A stretch of DNA of 64,000 nucleotides from Prorocentrum cordatum (taxonomy: Eukaryota > Sar > Dinophyceae > Prorocentrales > Prorocentraceae), in assembly GCA_963575745.1 (NCBI GenBank), contig CAUYUJ010014183.1, positions 62,001-126,000 of the forward strand, given 5' to 3'. Both the position numbers and the translations under genes were made by a program. Positions 42,730 to 54,140 of this stretch are shown piece by piece. The notes under the pieces are model-generated. The model ran no database searches. It was not told where the DNA came from and saw only the letters and a program-made list of their open reading frames with translations. Each line of letters opens with the position of its first letter. Position 1 is the first letter of the stretch.

Positions 42730-43589
42730 CAACAAGCTGTCAAGTACCCCCTTCTCCAGGCCAAACCCATTGATATGAGAAGGCTTAAAAATCCTGATGA
42801 TGTTGCCCATTTCAAGACACTACTGAACGCCATACCCCAACGAGAATGGGAACTCAATGTTTCCAGTCATGCTCTGGATGTGCTTCAGGATATCAATGAT
42901 GCTGCCAGTACTGCCTTTGCGAAGAAGGCGCTTCGAGCCAAGAGGCAGTATGTTGACAATGATTCTCTTGCTCTCATTCGATTCCGCCGTGGAGTACACA
43001 AAGCACTTCGTACCTGGCAGGGGCATGGCTCAGAAACTTGTGAGCGCAGGTTTTCCTCTTTTGCTTTCAGGGTGGTTGCTGGGGACCTGAAAATGCTCCT
43101 CGGGACATGTGATTCTAGCTGGTGGGTTTCTCAGTTGCGAAATCTTGAGCGAGCCTCGATCCAGCGTCTTCGTGCCAGAATGGGTTTTGAAAAATATTCG
43201 CAGGCTCTTCTGGTTTTTCTCACATCCACTGACGCGGTTTTGCATCATCTGTTGGAAGCTGATCGCACACGTTTTTTGGACAAGTGTGGAGAAAACATTA
43301 ACACTGCCATCGATGGAGCGCAGCCTCTATCAGAGTGGACGGCAGTCAAGAAATTGCTTTTGTGTGGAGGGAGGCCATCGAGGCCAAAACAGGGGCCCCC
43401 ACCACTCCCAATGATCAGGACACCGCAAGGTCAGGTCTTACGGGAGGAGGACGACATTGCTGATCACATCCAGCAGCACTTCTCGGGCGTGGAGATGGGC
43501 AAGGCAGCACAACCACAGGCATTGGTTGACGACTATAATCAGATGTTGCCTCTTCTCGACACAAACTTTCCACGTGATATTACAGTTGT

Positions 43590-44640
43590 TCCTACCATCT
43601 ATGATGTTGAAGCAGGCCTCGCGAGGCTGAAAACAGGTCGGGTCCCTGGGACCGATGGTTTCCGAGCTGAATATGGTAAAGCAGCCTCTAAGGAAGTGGC
43701 GAGACTCGTGACCCCCCTGTTGGTTAAGACTGCTATCACTGCCAGGGGACCGATAGCGTTTAAATCCGCTCGCTTGGGTACATTTCCCAAAGGTTCAGGG
43801 GATTTTACTTTGGCCGCCTCACGTCGCAGTATTCTAGTATCACCGGTGTTAACCAACATGTACCATAAGTATCTAAGGAGTCTTGCCATGGACTACTTTT
43901 ATGCATCTGTGCTGTCAGTGCAGATGGGAGGGATACCTGGTCGGGGGTGCGACATTGCTGTCCTCACCACACGTTTACTTTTTCAACTTGCGGAACTCCA
44001 CGGGCTTTCGGCTGGGGCCCTGCTTCTGGACCTGAAAAATGCGTTTTACACCACCTTGAGGCAGCTTGTCTTGGCGCTCCCGCAAGACAGTGAGGATGTT
44101 GAGTATGTGCTTTCTCACATGGATTTGCCCCCCCCCTTCTTTTAGAAGGACTCAAGTACCAACTGGCTGCTAAGCCGATGTTTGAGGATCGGATTCCATC
44201 CGAACATCTCCTGGCCCTCATTAAAGAGAGCCAGCGGGGGGCTTTCTGGAGAGTTGCTTCGGCATCTAATTATACCCTGCCTCGCAGAGGCACCAGGCCA
44301 GGCACCGTTTTCCCAACGGATATCTTCAATGTTGTTTTCCAAGGGGTTCATGGCGATATTAATCGGGAGCTCCATGATGTTTATGATTTCCTGGCTTTGT
44401 TTGGGTTGCCTACTACTGATTTATTTATAGCAAGAGAAGCACAACTTGACACCAGAGAATGGGGGACTTCCTTCGTGGACGATCTCACCCAGCCCTTTGT
44501 CACTTCTGAAGCAGGACAGCTTCTCATGATTGCGCAGAGGGTACTTGATGCTGTGTTTCGGGCCTGTTGCATCCGTGGCTTAATCCCCAATGCTGCAAAA
44601 ACGGTTTTTATTTTAGCGTTCAGGGGGAAGGGGTCGATGG
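43590..44640 (+). other. reverse transcriptase domain, frameshifted
   Basis: Motifs: GRVPGTDGF (about 43638-43662), LLLDLKNAF with the first catalytic Asp at 44029-44031, RGTRPGTVF (about 44286, the priming-region block) and TSFVDDL with the two catalytic Asp at 44478-44483. The YxDD box is FVDD. The C9 run at 44128-44136 sits between the first and second catalytic blocks and causes the frame change. Thumb-like sequence follows to about 45400. Confidence 0.85.
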
Positions 44641-45443
44641 CAGCGAGACTGGATAAGAACGGAGATCCTCATCTCCATGTCAGGTCAGAAGCATGGGACT
44701 TTCAAGCCAAGATCGTCATTGATCATCGGGTGTTAGGGTCCTTCCTCTCCCCCACGAACAGCGTGGCTACGGAGGTGGTTGCAAGGTGTCACGGGGCTAA
44801 GTCTGCGTTAGCCCCAATCAAGAAGGTCATTGGACCAAGGGTCATGCTCAGCATCCGTAAAAAGGTGCTGTATGCAGAATGTTTAGCTAGCTCCGTGCTG
44901 CTTTATAATGCGGCAACTTGGCTCGAACTCTCTAATAATTTATGGAGAAAAGTTCGTACCACGCACGAACAGGTTTATCGTGCGGCTTTGCATCTTCCGT
45001 GTGCTAACAATTCTGACGAAAAAGTCACTTATTTTGAGGTGTTGGGCCAAGTTTCCCGTCTTCCTCTTGCCGTCGTGCTCTCGGTAGCACGCCTCAGGTT
45101 GCTAGCTCGGCTCATGGCTGGCTGTCCGGACATTTTGTGTGTTTGTATGCAATATCTTAGTGAGCCGATTCGAGGTTGGATGGCTCTCATTGAGGCTGAT
45201 CTAGTTTGGTTCAACTCTTTCCTTGATCCCAGCAAACGGCCGCAGGACAATACCTTGCCCAGCTGGATCAGGATTATTAAAGACAGTCCGAAGGCTTTTC
45301 GTTCCGCCTTGAAGACTGTTGCCTCCAAAGCAGTACGATTCTGGAGTGACCAGTTTCACCTCGAGGCGTGGAACAGGAGATGTAGGCAGCACCTTCGGGG
45401 GTCCCCGCTTGAGAAGCAGGTTGGGCCCTCGCCCACAGTTAAG

Positions 45444-45626
45444 TGTCCTCATTGCCCAGCAGTTTTAGCTTCGGAACGTGATTACCATGTCCATTTGGGT
45501 AAGTTTCACGCCCCCCATAGTGCTCCCAAAAACTTCGTGGTGGGGACCTGCTGTCAGGTTTGTTGCAAAGACTTTCACACCCCTGGGATGCTCCATAAAC
45601 ATGTTTCCAAAGTGGTGCGTTGTAGA
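45444..45626 (+). other. two zinc fingers after RT
   Basis: First C-x2-C-x12-H-x4-H (CPHC ... HVHLGKFH, from 45444), second C-x2-C-x12-H-x6-C (CQVC ... HVSKVVRC, to 45626). Likely DNA or RNA binding at the target. Only 35 residues separate them. Confidence 0.75.
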
Positions 45627-45889
45627 CAGGCCTGGTTTTTCTCAGGACGTTGTCTGGGGGATGAAGCAGCTATTTCTGCGAACGTGCTCGAGATTCGTGA
45701 GCAAACTGCTGCGAATCGCAAAACTGGTAAGCAGGATCATCAAGCGGTCAAGCCCCCCAAGCGTTTCTTTGGACCCCCCATTGCTCTACCAGGACAGGGG
45801 CAGCAGCTACCTCAGTACGACGTGCCTGAAGAGGCACCACCACCACCACCGCCGCCAGTATTCAGCCCCCTGAGGGCACCGTGCAGGCC

Positions 45890-46760
45890 ACAGATGTACA
45901 TCTTACATCTCTTCTCAGGTTACCGACGACAAAACGACTTCCAGCACCAGGTGGAGATGGCTTTAGAGAGGTTCGAGGCTAACATCATAGTATTATCAAT
46001 AGACGTCATCAACCATCCTGTTTGGGGAGACCTAACCAACGATTGTTCAGTTTTAATGTGGATCCGTTTGGCAAAATCAGGACGTGTGGCGGGGGCCATG
46101 GCGGCCCCCCCCTGCGAAACGTGGTCGATTGCTCGTTTCAGGGAACCCATTCAAGGAGCCAGTGGGCCCCGTGCGAGACCACCCAGACCTCTTAGGCTCG
46201 CTTCACAGCTGTGGGGGCTACCATTTGTTTCTGAGCGTGAGTCTGATCAGCTTTCTCTTGGAAATAGGCTGTTGAGAACCACGCTTGAGTTTGCAGTGGT
46301 ATGTTGGAGGCTTCTCATTCCTGAAGTTGTGGAGCACCCAGCAGAGCCTTGGAGTCCCCCAGAGGCCCCGAGCTCTTGGCATTTGGAGCTCACCAAAGAC
46401 CTTCTTCAACAACCAGGGGTGGAGAAGCACACCATACATCAATGTATGTTTGGAGCCCCCTCGCGCAAACCCACGAGTCTAATGGGTGTGCATTTTGGTG
46501 CCCTTCGTGATGCCCTATGGGCTAGACCTCATGGGGTTCTCTGTAACCATACTATGGGGCACATCGCTCTCGAAGGGGTCGACCATATGGGGATCTGGAA
46601 CACCGCGCATGCTAAAGTGTAGCCCAAAGGGCTATGTGAGCTTCTGGGGAGGGCCTTTGCTCAGGAGGCTTGGGTGAAGTTTCCCTGGTTGTTCGATACC
46701 CCCCCACCCCCACCACCCACTCCTGCATCGACCGTGACGACACGAAGGTTACGATTCAAA
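45890..46760 (+). other. cytosine-methyltransferase-like domain
   Basis: LHLFSGYRR (about 45904, like motif I FxG, but lacking the second glycine), acidic LSIDV (like motif II), AMAAPPCETWS with the candidate catalytic Cys at 46113-46115 (like motif IV PPC), VVEHPAEPW (place of motif VI, EHP not ENV) and CMFGAPSRKPTSLMG (like the C-terminal CxYGxxxRKPT block of some methyltransferases). TAG at 46620 removes the last part. Fold inferred from motif order; activity is uncertain because motif I is atypical. Confidence 0.6.
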
Positions 46761-47039
46761 CAACCACCACGCCCCACGGCACGGGCACAGGCCGACAGGC
46801 CACGACAAGCAGGATGGAATACTACGTTTGTACCCACAGATACACAACATGTATGGACTTATGAAGATGAGTTATGGTTAAGAATGCAATATAATCTGGA
46901 TGAGACATGTGACGAGTGGTTACCACCGTCACTACGCAGATACTATGTGCCACTGGACCCGTACTTGGACACGGGAATGATTGGTATGGATTGCATGCGA
47001 CAAAATAGGCCAGACAGAGAGGATGCAGGGCAGAGCTAA

Positions 47040-47380
47040 CTCACTTTTCCCTATGTTGCCCTCCCCCTGCTCACCTGATGTCTCGCCTAACAGCAACTTT
47101 GTTAGCCTCGTGGGGGGCCTCGCCAGTACAGTGTAGAGACCAGAGGTGAAGTGAAGGGCTGGACTATGAAGGTGATGCCGTGCTCACCCAAGTACCGCCA
47201 GTGTACACTCACTATAAAAAGTAGTAGTAGTCCAATGCTGTTTACTATAGTATACAGCTCGACACTGTCAGTAGCTGACCCTCTGGGGGTGAAGGTTTCT
47301 TTTCCAAGCCGTATTTTTTACTTCCTTTTTCCTTCTTATAGTGTACGCCCACTTTAAAAGGCAGTAGCCCTTACTGCACT
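47040..47380 (+). other. presumed 3' untranslated region of the retrotransposon
   Basis: Lower-GC, non-coding. GTGTACACTCACTATAAAAA (47202) and GTGTACGCCCACTTTAAAAG (47341) form a diverged direct repeat about 140 bp apart. No poly-A tail seen. Confidence 0.45.
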
Positions 47381-47630
47381 GTATGATCGGGGAGGGAGAA
47401 GGTAGTGTTGGTTGGGGACACCTTGACCTAGGGCTGCCATCTCACCTGACTTGTTCGCCCCTGTACGGCCTGCTGCAGCTGTGTGGCTGCACAGAGCCGA
47501 GGCTTCACCGTTGCTGCTGGCTGCTGGCTCTGCTGCCGCCGCCGCTCTTACCCCCCATCCCACTCTTTTTGCCGTCCACCCTCTGTGATCGGGCTTCCAC
47601 TCTCTGCCCTAAAGCCGCGAACGAACGAAC

Positions 47631-47852
47631 GAGGAGGAGGGGGAGGGGGAGGGGGAGGAGGGGGAAGAAGAGGAGGAGGAGGAGGAGGAGGAGGAGGAGG
47701 AGGAGGAGGAGGAGGAGGAGGAGGAGGAGGAGGGAGGAGGAGGAGGATGAGAGAGGAGAGGAGGAGGAGGAGGAGGAGGAGGAGGAGGAGGAGGAGGAGG
47801 AGGAGGAGGAGGAGGAGGAGGAGGAGGAGGAGGAGGAGGAAGAGGAGGACAG
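47631..47852. repeat. (GGA)n microsatellite right of the retrotransposon
   Basis: About 74 GGA/GAG units with few interruptions (47735-47760). All-Ser, all-Leu, all-Glu and all-Gly frames over it are repeat translations. Confidence 0.97.
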
Positions 47853-47889
47853 GGCAGGACACAACATCCGCATAAAAAAGGGGTGGGGA

Positions 47890-48270
47890 TACGACTAGCA
47901 AAATCACCTGCGAGTCAATGGCCGCTGGCCCAGACTTCTCACGGGGCCGGCAGGGGGCATGCCCCGGAGCTCCAAGGGGTGAGCTCCGAGGCGGCCCCGT
48001 AAGAGAGGCTCGCAACCTTGTGAGTGCGAGTCCCTACGGGTCAATGCGGGGGGGGCAGCTGTTGGCCCTCTCGCGCGCCCATTCCGATGGGTGCATGCTG
48101 GGCGAGCAGGGCCCCCAAGCAGGAGGGGCGCGACGACGCGACCTCAATCGACGCAGTGAAGAGATGTGAAAATGCACGAGGCCCCTTCGCGCCAAGCTTT
48201 TGCTGGGGGCGGGGGGGGGGGGGCGATTATTATTGTGCCTGCTTCCTGCTGCGCCCACTCTTCGAACAGA
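47890..48270. other. no recognised gene
   Basis: GC-rich unique sequence with GGGGCCGGCAGGGGGC and a poly-G run (48210-48222). Nothing identifiable. Confidence 0.4.
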
Positions 48271-48272
48271 GA

Positions 48273-48336
<64 letters not shown>
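48273..48336. repeat. (CT)n microsatellite
   Basis: About 31 CT dinucleotides, complement orientation of the (GA)n at 22278. Confidence 0.97.
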
Positions 48337-48338
<2 letters not shown>

Positions 48339-48622
48339 TTACTTCGCTTCCTGAACGTGCTGGCCGATGGTTGAACCATGCAATGTCGTGTCTGACGCAG
48401 TCCTGTGCTGAAGCGCTCTGTATCCAAATTCTCTGTCGTGCTCCAATTGCACCTCTGAGGTGCCCCCTCCAGTCGGCGCGCACGTAGGGGCGAACAAACC
48501 AACCATTTCCACGGCGTGTGGAAAAAAAGGCTTCCAGATCTGCGATGCCGACCACGCGCCGCTGTCGTTTCGCGGGGGGAGGGGCCCTTATGGATTGCAC
48601 TCTGGTGGCCTTTGCGGGGGCA

Positions 48623-49918
48623 TCATTTTCCACTCGTCGCCCCAGTTGTGGCGCGCCTGTCGGCGCTCCAAAAAAAATATGTTTCCCCGCAGGCTCCGAA
48701 GGGTCCGCGCGCCGAGATGCCCCCACTAGCGGCGGTCCCTCTGAGCTCATCTGTTGCTGCCGGGGCGGTGCCGTCCTGCCCGCCCAGGGGCGCACTCCGA
48801 GGTGCCCCCGCTAGCGCTCCTCGCGGCCGTGCAAGTGGGCGCCCTCGCGGGCGGCCGCTGGAGCTAGCCGCTTCACCTGACTCGGCGCGCAGCTCGAAGA
48901 TCTCGGTGCCGTCCTGCGGGGTGTCCGTGCTGTCGCGGAGTTCCCGGCGTTCCTTGAGCCTCTCGACCTCTTGCTGATCGAGCTGCTCGGCTGTCTTCAG
49001 CTCCCTCGCGGCTATCTGCATGGCGCTGCGTAGGTCATCCGCGTCGTTCTTCGCGATCCGCAACGCGAGCTCGCACCGGCTGCGCGTCGAGAAGTACTTC
49101 CTTCCTGCTGCTGGCCACGCGTCCACAGGGTACTTCGCGATCGGCGCGCGGCCCGTCATTTGGCGCATCATCGGGAAGGCAGGGGTCAGCCCGCGCAGTT
49201 CCTCTGGGCTCATGTTCTGGGCCGCGTGTTAGAACTTGTTGGGCGGTTCCCTTTGATAGCGTCGTCGGGCGCTTGCGGCGGCCTCTCAGCTGCGAGCGCC
49301 TCCCACTTTTCGCCCACGATGGGCTCCGCCACCATTGATGGCCCATTGCGGTGCGGGGAGAACTTCGACTCGCAGCCGATCTCGGGCCAATTCTCGTAGT
49401 GCCCATTGATGTATTCCTTCATCTTGCCCACCCATTGTTTGATGAGCTCGTCCTCTGGGGAGCTCTGCGGTGCCGTCGCAAGCGCCTTCCAGTCCACTTT
49501 GCATCCGAATTGCCGCTGGTCGCCCCCGCGGTAGCGCCGGGGCCTCTCCGCCACGTCTTGTTGGGGAAAACGAGCCCGCGCGAGCGGGCGTAGTCCTTTT
49601 TCGCGTCCCAGCCTGTGTTCCCCTGCGCGCGTTGTGCAGCTCCATCTCGTTGCTTCCTCGTCCGACATATCCAAGGGCACATATGATGTCGTGCACTTCC
49701 GCGCACTTCAGGGCAATCGCCATGTTCTCCCCTGCCTTACTGAAGGCTGCGCATTTGCCCCCGTTCCTCTTGATGCCTCCGCCAAGGCCTTCGACCCCTC
49801 CTTGGACCTCTCGATGACCTTCTTGTTCCTCTGGTTGCGTGGCTTCTTCTCGGGCCCCTCCACTGCTTCGATGATAGCCTTCGCTGCCTGGATTTGTCCC
49901 GGGGATTGGGCCGTCCAC
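48623..49918 (-). pseudogene. unrecognised protein remnant, minus strand
   Basis: Three consecutive minus-strand frames look like one protein broken by shifts: 49918-49700 (NMAIALKCAEVHDIICALG), 49680-49210 (DELIKQWVGKMKEYINGHY, EIGCESKFSPHRNG) and 49213-48623 (MSPEELRGLTPAFPMM, then a charged helix LDQQEVERLKERRELRD). The preceding stretch (50034-49708) is lysine/arginine/glutamate-rich and helical. Composition is protein-like, but I recognise no family. It lies downstream of the decayed LINE RT, so it may be its continuation or a separate retrocopy. Confidence 0.4.
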
Positions 49919-50456
49919 GCTGGGCCCTTTGCTCGCTGCTTCTGCTCGCGGCGCATTTGTTCATTCGTGATGTACTTCTCCCTTCCGCGGCGAAGCTTCT
50001 CCTCGTCGCTCCGCTCCTCTTGCCTGGGGGCCAACTCGCAGTTGATGTGCGCCCTCTTCCACTTGCGTCCTTTTCCCCCCTGGTCTCGTTCGCGTCCTGG
50101 CTCGTTCTCGGCGCGCCCCCTGCCCGAACGCCGCGCGCGCGTGAGACGGGGCCCGTGACTTTGCGCCGAGCGCGTCTGGGTCCGATGGCCTTGTTGGCAG
50201 CGCGAAGCGCGCGGCTCAGAACATCTCGGGGGCCCCGGGGACCCCGGCCGACCTGGGCGAGCATGACCATGGGCTTCGCCGAGCCGGGGCCGAGCTGGGG
50301 CATGCCGGGTCGAACGCTGCCGCGCCGCCCGGGGCCGGGGCCGCTTCGATCGCGGGCGATGGGCGGGCGGCGCTCTGGAGCGGGGCGCCCCTGGCCGCGC
50401 GACTCAGGGCCTTCGTTTCACTCCGCGACCTGCCCGTGGCCCCGCCCCCCATGGGG

Positions 50457-51626
50457 TCAGCCGGAACCGGCCCCGCGCCCGCGCGCTGCTTGCGCGCGCC
50501 CCTGACGCGACGCCGCGCGCGAATTTTGACAGCGCGCCCTTTTTCCAAGGCGGCCCAGGCGCATCAGGGTGCACGCCCTCTTGCTGCAGACGCAGTCGTG
50601 GCGGGTCTTCCTCGCGGCGCGGCGCTTGCGGCCGAGCTCCTCCGCCGCCGAAGTCGCTGCCCGCGAGCTTGGGGCTTTCTTTCGCGCCTCGCAGCGTGCC
50701 GCGCCGACCTGCTGCGCGACTGTCGAGCGAGCTCCTGTCGCTTGTAATTGAACGTCGTCGACCGCGCTGCCGATCGCTCTCCCGGGAATCTCAGCCATGC
50801 CGTCGATTATGGGAATGGGGGAGATGGGCGTCGCGAGGTCGGACCCTGCCGCCGCGCCTCGCACGGGCGCCGTCATCTCAGTCGCGGTTCCCTTGGAAGA
50901 CAGCGGCCCCGACATCGACGACGTCGGGTGGATCGCGGTCTGGAAGCGCAGGAGGCAAATTTTGAAGCCCAGAAATTCAACGCGAACCTGGAACTTACGC
51001 CGCTGGCTGCGCGCGTGGGCCTTGGAGAGGTCGAGCAGGATGGACAGGCACGTCTCGCCGCGCAAAGTGACCCACTCTCCAGCGGCATTCTGTCGCCATG
51101 CGCGCGCCCCGCAGCTCTGACCCTCGGCGCCAACGATGTAGTCGCGCTCGTTTCTGTCTGCGCAAAGGGCGCCTGTCGTCGCGGCCACCTCGTCGCTGGC
51201 CGAGCATGTCCTGGTCAGTTGCCAATCGTTCGTCTGCCACCATCTGGTTCGGGCAACGGCGATCCTCTCGCAGCGCGAGTCGCACCAAGTACGCGCCCCA
51301 GCTGCAACATGCAATCCAAAGGTGAAAGCGGACACTTGCACCGCGTCGCCGCTCGTGACCTCGCCAAGTTCTGTAGGCCGCGTTTCGGCCGTCGCCCCCT
51401 CGCCTTGGCGCCGGAGATCGCGCCGAGGCTTGACGGCGTCCCGTGTTTCTGTCGCCGTGGGCCTGGCCCTGCCTGGGCCCGCCGACGCGCTTGGGCATGC
51501 TCGCGGAGCATCCTGTGCGACCCCATCGAAGCCCCCGACGCATGCCCACGCCGTTGGCGGAGTCGTCGGACCAGTCGATCCAGGCCTTGCGTCGACGATC
51601 GGACGCCTGCCTCGCAGCTCGTTCAA
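50457..51626 (-). pseudogene. reverse transcriptase fragment of the decayed LINE
   Basis: SILLDLSKA (motif A, about 51045-51020, Asp present), then FLGFKICLLRFQTAI and RGAAAGSDLATPI (the RGxxxGS priming block, about 50875-50835), and AVDDVQLQATG with both catalytic Asp (about 50763-50752). After VDD the frame drifts into arginine-rich translation. The related thumb-like sequence resumes in another frame at 50548-50216. Confidence 0.65.
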
Positions 51627-51939
51627 AACACTTCTCCAAGTAGCGCATCAGGTGGTCCAGCCGCGCCTCCTGCGTCTCGGGCCCCTGCGCAAGCCAATGT
51701 TAGCGCCCTTCGCTCGGATCTGCAGCGCCGCGCCTCGTGGCCTGGGCCGTGCGTCCGGGGGGTCGATTGCGCCGCCCGAAAGCCATCGGGGCGTCCGCGG
51801 CCTCGCTCGGACCGGTCATCTCCGAAGTGCTGGGCCAGCTCGTCCTCGCGCCGACCCAGCCACATTTTGATTGGGGAGTCCAGGTCTCCACGGCTGCCTG
51901 CGCCTGTGACTGGCTCGGTCTGGGAAGCAATGGCCTATT

Positions 51940-52720
51940 GAGCTGTCTCGACGGGGAAGGCTTGACTGTGTAGATCTTCTGCGCTGTGGGCGGAACCCGT
52001 TGAACACCGACGTCGGGAAGTGCCCCGTTGCGCGGCGCGGCTAGCTAGCACGCCGTCATGCGTCTTGGCAGCGCGCCCTGCGAGGTCATGCCGTGCGCAG
52101 AAATCATCGACCACCTCGCGCCGCTGCCCGCGCGGCACGTGGCTTGGCCAGGGGCCGCCACTATGCCGCCATCGCCGACTTGGGCCAACGCGAAAAGCAC
52201 GGGGGCTCGGGGGGGCTTCCCCAGTCACCTCCCGGGGTGAATGGGCCCCGACGTAAGCGACACTCTACCTGTCTGATAGAGGATGTCCAAATTGACGCCC
52301 TACAAGTCCACGCTGGCGCGGGGGCAGGAGAGAAGATAGCACAGGAACCTCCGTCGGCCCGAGATCTGCAATCCAGAAACCCTGCCGCGAATTGCCGATT
52401 GCGCGGGTGCCATCGCGGTCGAACAGCAAGCGTCGGAGTGCATCGTGCGACCGAGCCAGAACTCCCGCGCCGCCCGTCGTCCGACCCCCATTGCCCGCGC
52501 GCCCGGCGGGGCGCGGGCCCGCCTTCCAGCCCGGGGCTTTCGCCGCCTTCAACGCCGACTCGACCCCCCGCTCCTCGAGGTGGTTCTCCCGGATCGGCGC
52601 CGCCTGGACGTCCTCGGGGGCGCGCGTGTCCTCGAGCCCGTCGACGCGGCCGCCGTGGCCCTGCGCGATCGGCCGCAATTGCGAGCGGCGGCGCCGTTCA
52701 GCTGCTTCTTCGCGGTGCCA
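51940..52720 (-). pseudogene. endonuclease remnant of the decayed LINE
   Basis: ENHLEERGVESALKAAK and GNGGRTTGGAGVLARSH (about 52595-52450) resemble the early part of retroelement APE endonucleases (QET-type block followed by GGxAVL). Later pieces are spread over different frames down to about 51940. No intact catalytic set. Confidence 0.45.
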
Positions 52721-53062
52721 GTCGCCATCTCCGAAGCATGCCGCGCCTCTGTCTTGTCTGGCGCGCGCGCGGTAGTCGAAGGCCCTGAGGGCTCGGCGGC
52801 GCCTGCTCGCCATCCTGCGCGGCGTCCGCGACGTAGTCCTCGAGCCTGTCGGTGCCTCGCACGGCTGCGCCGTAACGGTGCTCCCCCTGTCGCCCCGGAG
52901 GTGTTGATCCCATCCGTCTGGAAATAATCGCCCGCGACTGGCCCAGGGCCCGCCGTGGAATGCGTCGCCGACCAGGTCGAAATGGACCGCTGCTTCTGCT
53001 GGCGGAACCCGCCGCCCCCGCAAGTGCCATCCTGATCATCGCCATCACGTGGCCGGTTGGTA

Positions 53063-54140
53063 TCAGCACCGCACCTCGTGCTCGTCGTCGTGGCCCGCGA
53101 AGGGGCCCCCCGCCAGAACTGGCCGGGGTTCCGGTGCTGCTCGCGCGCCAGAGCGGCCGAGGCGGTGGCCCAGTCGAGCCGCGAGGCCCGGCGCCGCGAC
53201 CACTGCCCCTAGTCGCTGCCGCCAACTTCGCCCGCGCGTCGGCCTTAACATCGCCTGGCTTGTCGTCCTGGGCCGCGCCGCCACTCGTGCCGCTGGATGT
53301 TGCCACCGCCCCGCATGCGGGGCCTCTGCCTGCCCCGCTGGACCTTGTCCGCCTTCGCCAGCGCCGCCGGGCACCGCGCCGGCGCCGAATTCGTCGTGCG
53401 AATCTGTCTTGCGCTTCTCGGTCATGAGGCGGTCCTTGAGAGCCCTCTCTGGTGCGAACTGCCTGAGGACCTGCTGCGTCATCTTTTTGAACTTCTGCTG
53501 GAGCTACGTCCTGCGCTTGGCCGCTTCTTCTCGGCCGGACCCCTGAGCCTCGTCGTCGTTCAGCATCTCCAATCCTAACAGGGCGCAGGGCGCTGTCGTC
53601 CAGTTCGAAATCTTTTCTACCAACAGCGACGCCGTGGAGAGCTTGGCGGACGAGCGCGCCTGCTCATGCTGCGGCCCCGCCCCTTGGTCTGCCAGCGTCT
53701 GCGCCGCCTTGGCGTGCGCCGCCATCGCCTCGTCGTATCCGGTGGATCGGGCGGCCGCGCGTTCCTGGTTGACCTCGGGCGCCCGTTGGAGTGCGTCAGC
53801 CTCTTCCACTGCACGCTGGAGTGCCACGGCGGCGTCGTCTTGAGCCACCGTCGCAACATCCTCTGAACAAGGGCCCCCTATCGACGCGCGTTCCGTAGTG
53901 CATCGAGTTGCTCCTGTCTGTTACTAGCGCACCCCGTTCTCGTCCTTGCTGGGCGGATCAGGCGGATGAGCTGCGCCAGCTTGGCTTCCCTGGGTCTGCG
54001 TCGTCGTCGTTGCCCATTTCCTCCAAGCCGCTGCCGAGGGTGAATCGCACACTGCGCGCGCTGTCCCGCTGCCGCTGCCGTGATGCTCTCGAAGCAGCTG
54101 CTGGTCTCGAAATACTCGCAGTCTCCCTGTCGCCTCGGCA
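53063..54140 (-). pseudogene. ORF1-like helical region of the decayed LINE
   Basis: 53848-53504 encodes an Ala/Glu/Gln-rich helical stretch (AVALQRAVEEADALQRAPEV) ending LEMLNDDEAQGS. 53482-53063 continues with QQVLRQFAPERALKDRLM, then low-complexity sequence. Position upstream of EN and RT on the same strand suggests a gag-like ORF1. No zinc motif confirmed. Confidence 0.4.

Larger units (their letters stand above)
41107..47039 (+). pseudogene. ORF2 polyprotein with three lesions
   Basis: About 1,975 codons when read through. Order: RNase H, APE-type endonuclease, linker, RT with thumb, two zinc fingers, proline-rich linker, methyltransferase-like domain, short tail. Lesions: an in-frame TGA at 41587-41589 inside RNase H; a frame change at the run of nine C (44128-44136) within RT, after which the frame starting around 44130 stays open; and TAG at 46620-46622, after which the same frame continues to 47039. 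The frame is open on both sides of each lesion, so they look recent. Recoding or homopolymer sequencing error at C9 cannot be excluded. The ATG at 41107 is only the first in this frame; translation may begin upstream. Confidence 0.8.
38153..47380 (+). mobile_element. non-LTR retrotransposon, RNH-EN-RT-ZnF-MTase type
   Basis: A gag-like ORF1 (38291-39910) followed by a long ORF2 (41107-47039) with RNase H, APE endonuclease, RT, two zinc fingers and a methyltransferase-like C-terminus. No LTRs seen. Base composition is distinctly less GC-rich than the flanks. Ends are not resolved: I see no clear poly-A or target duplication. The left limit is set near the first ORF1 frame and the right limit near the AGTGTACGCCCACTTTAAAA stretch. 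Few lesions suggest a young insertion. Confidence 0.8.

Noticed and set aside
50748-51941. Plus-strand 397-residue frame
   Set aside because: Shadow of the minus-strand RT, whose motifs (DLSKA, AVDD) are on the other strand.
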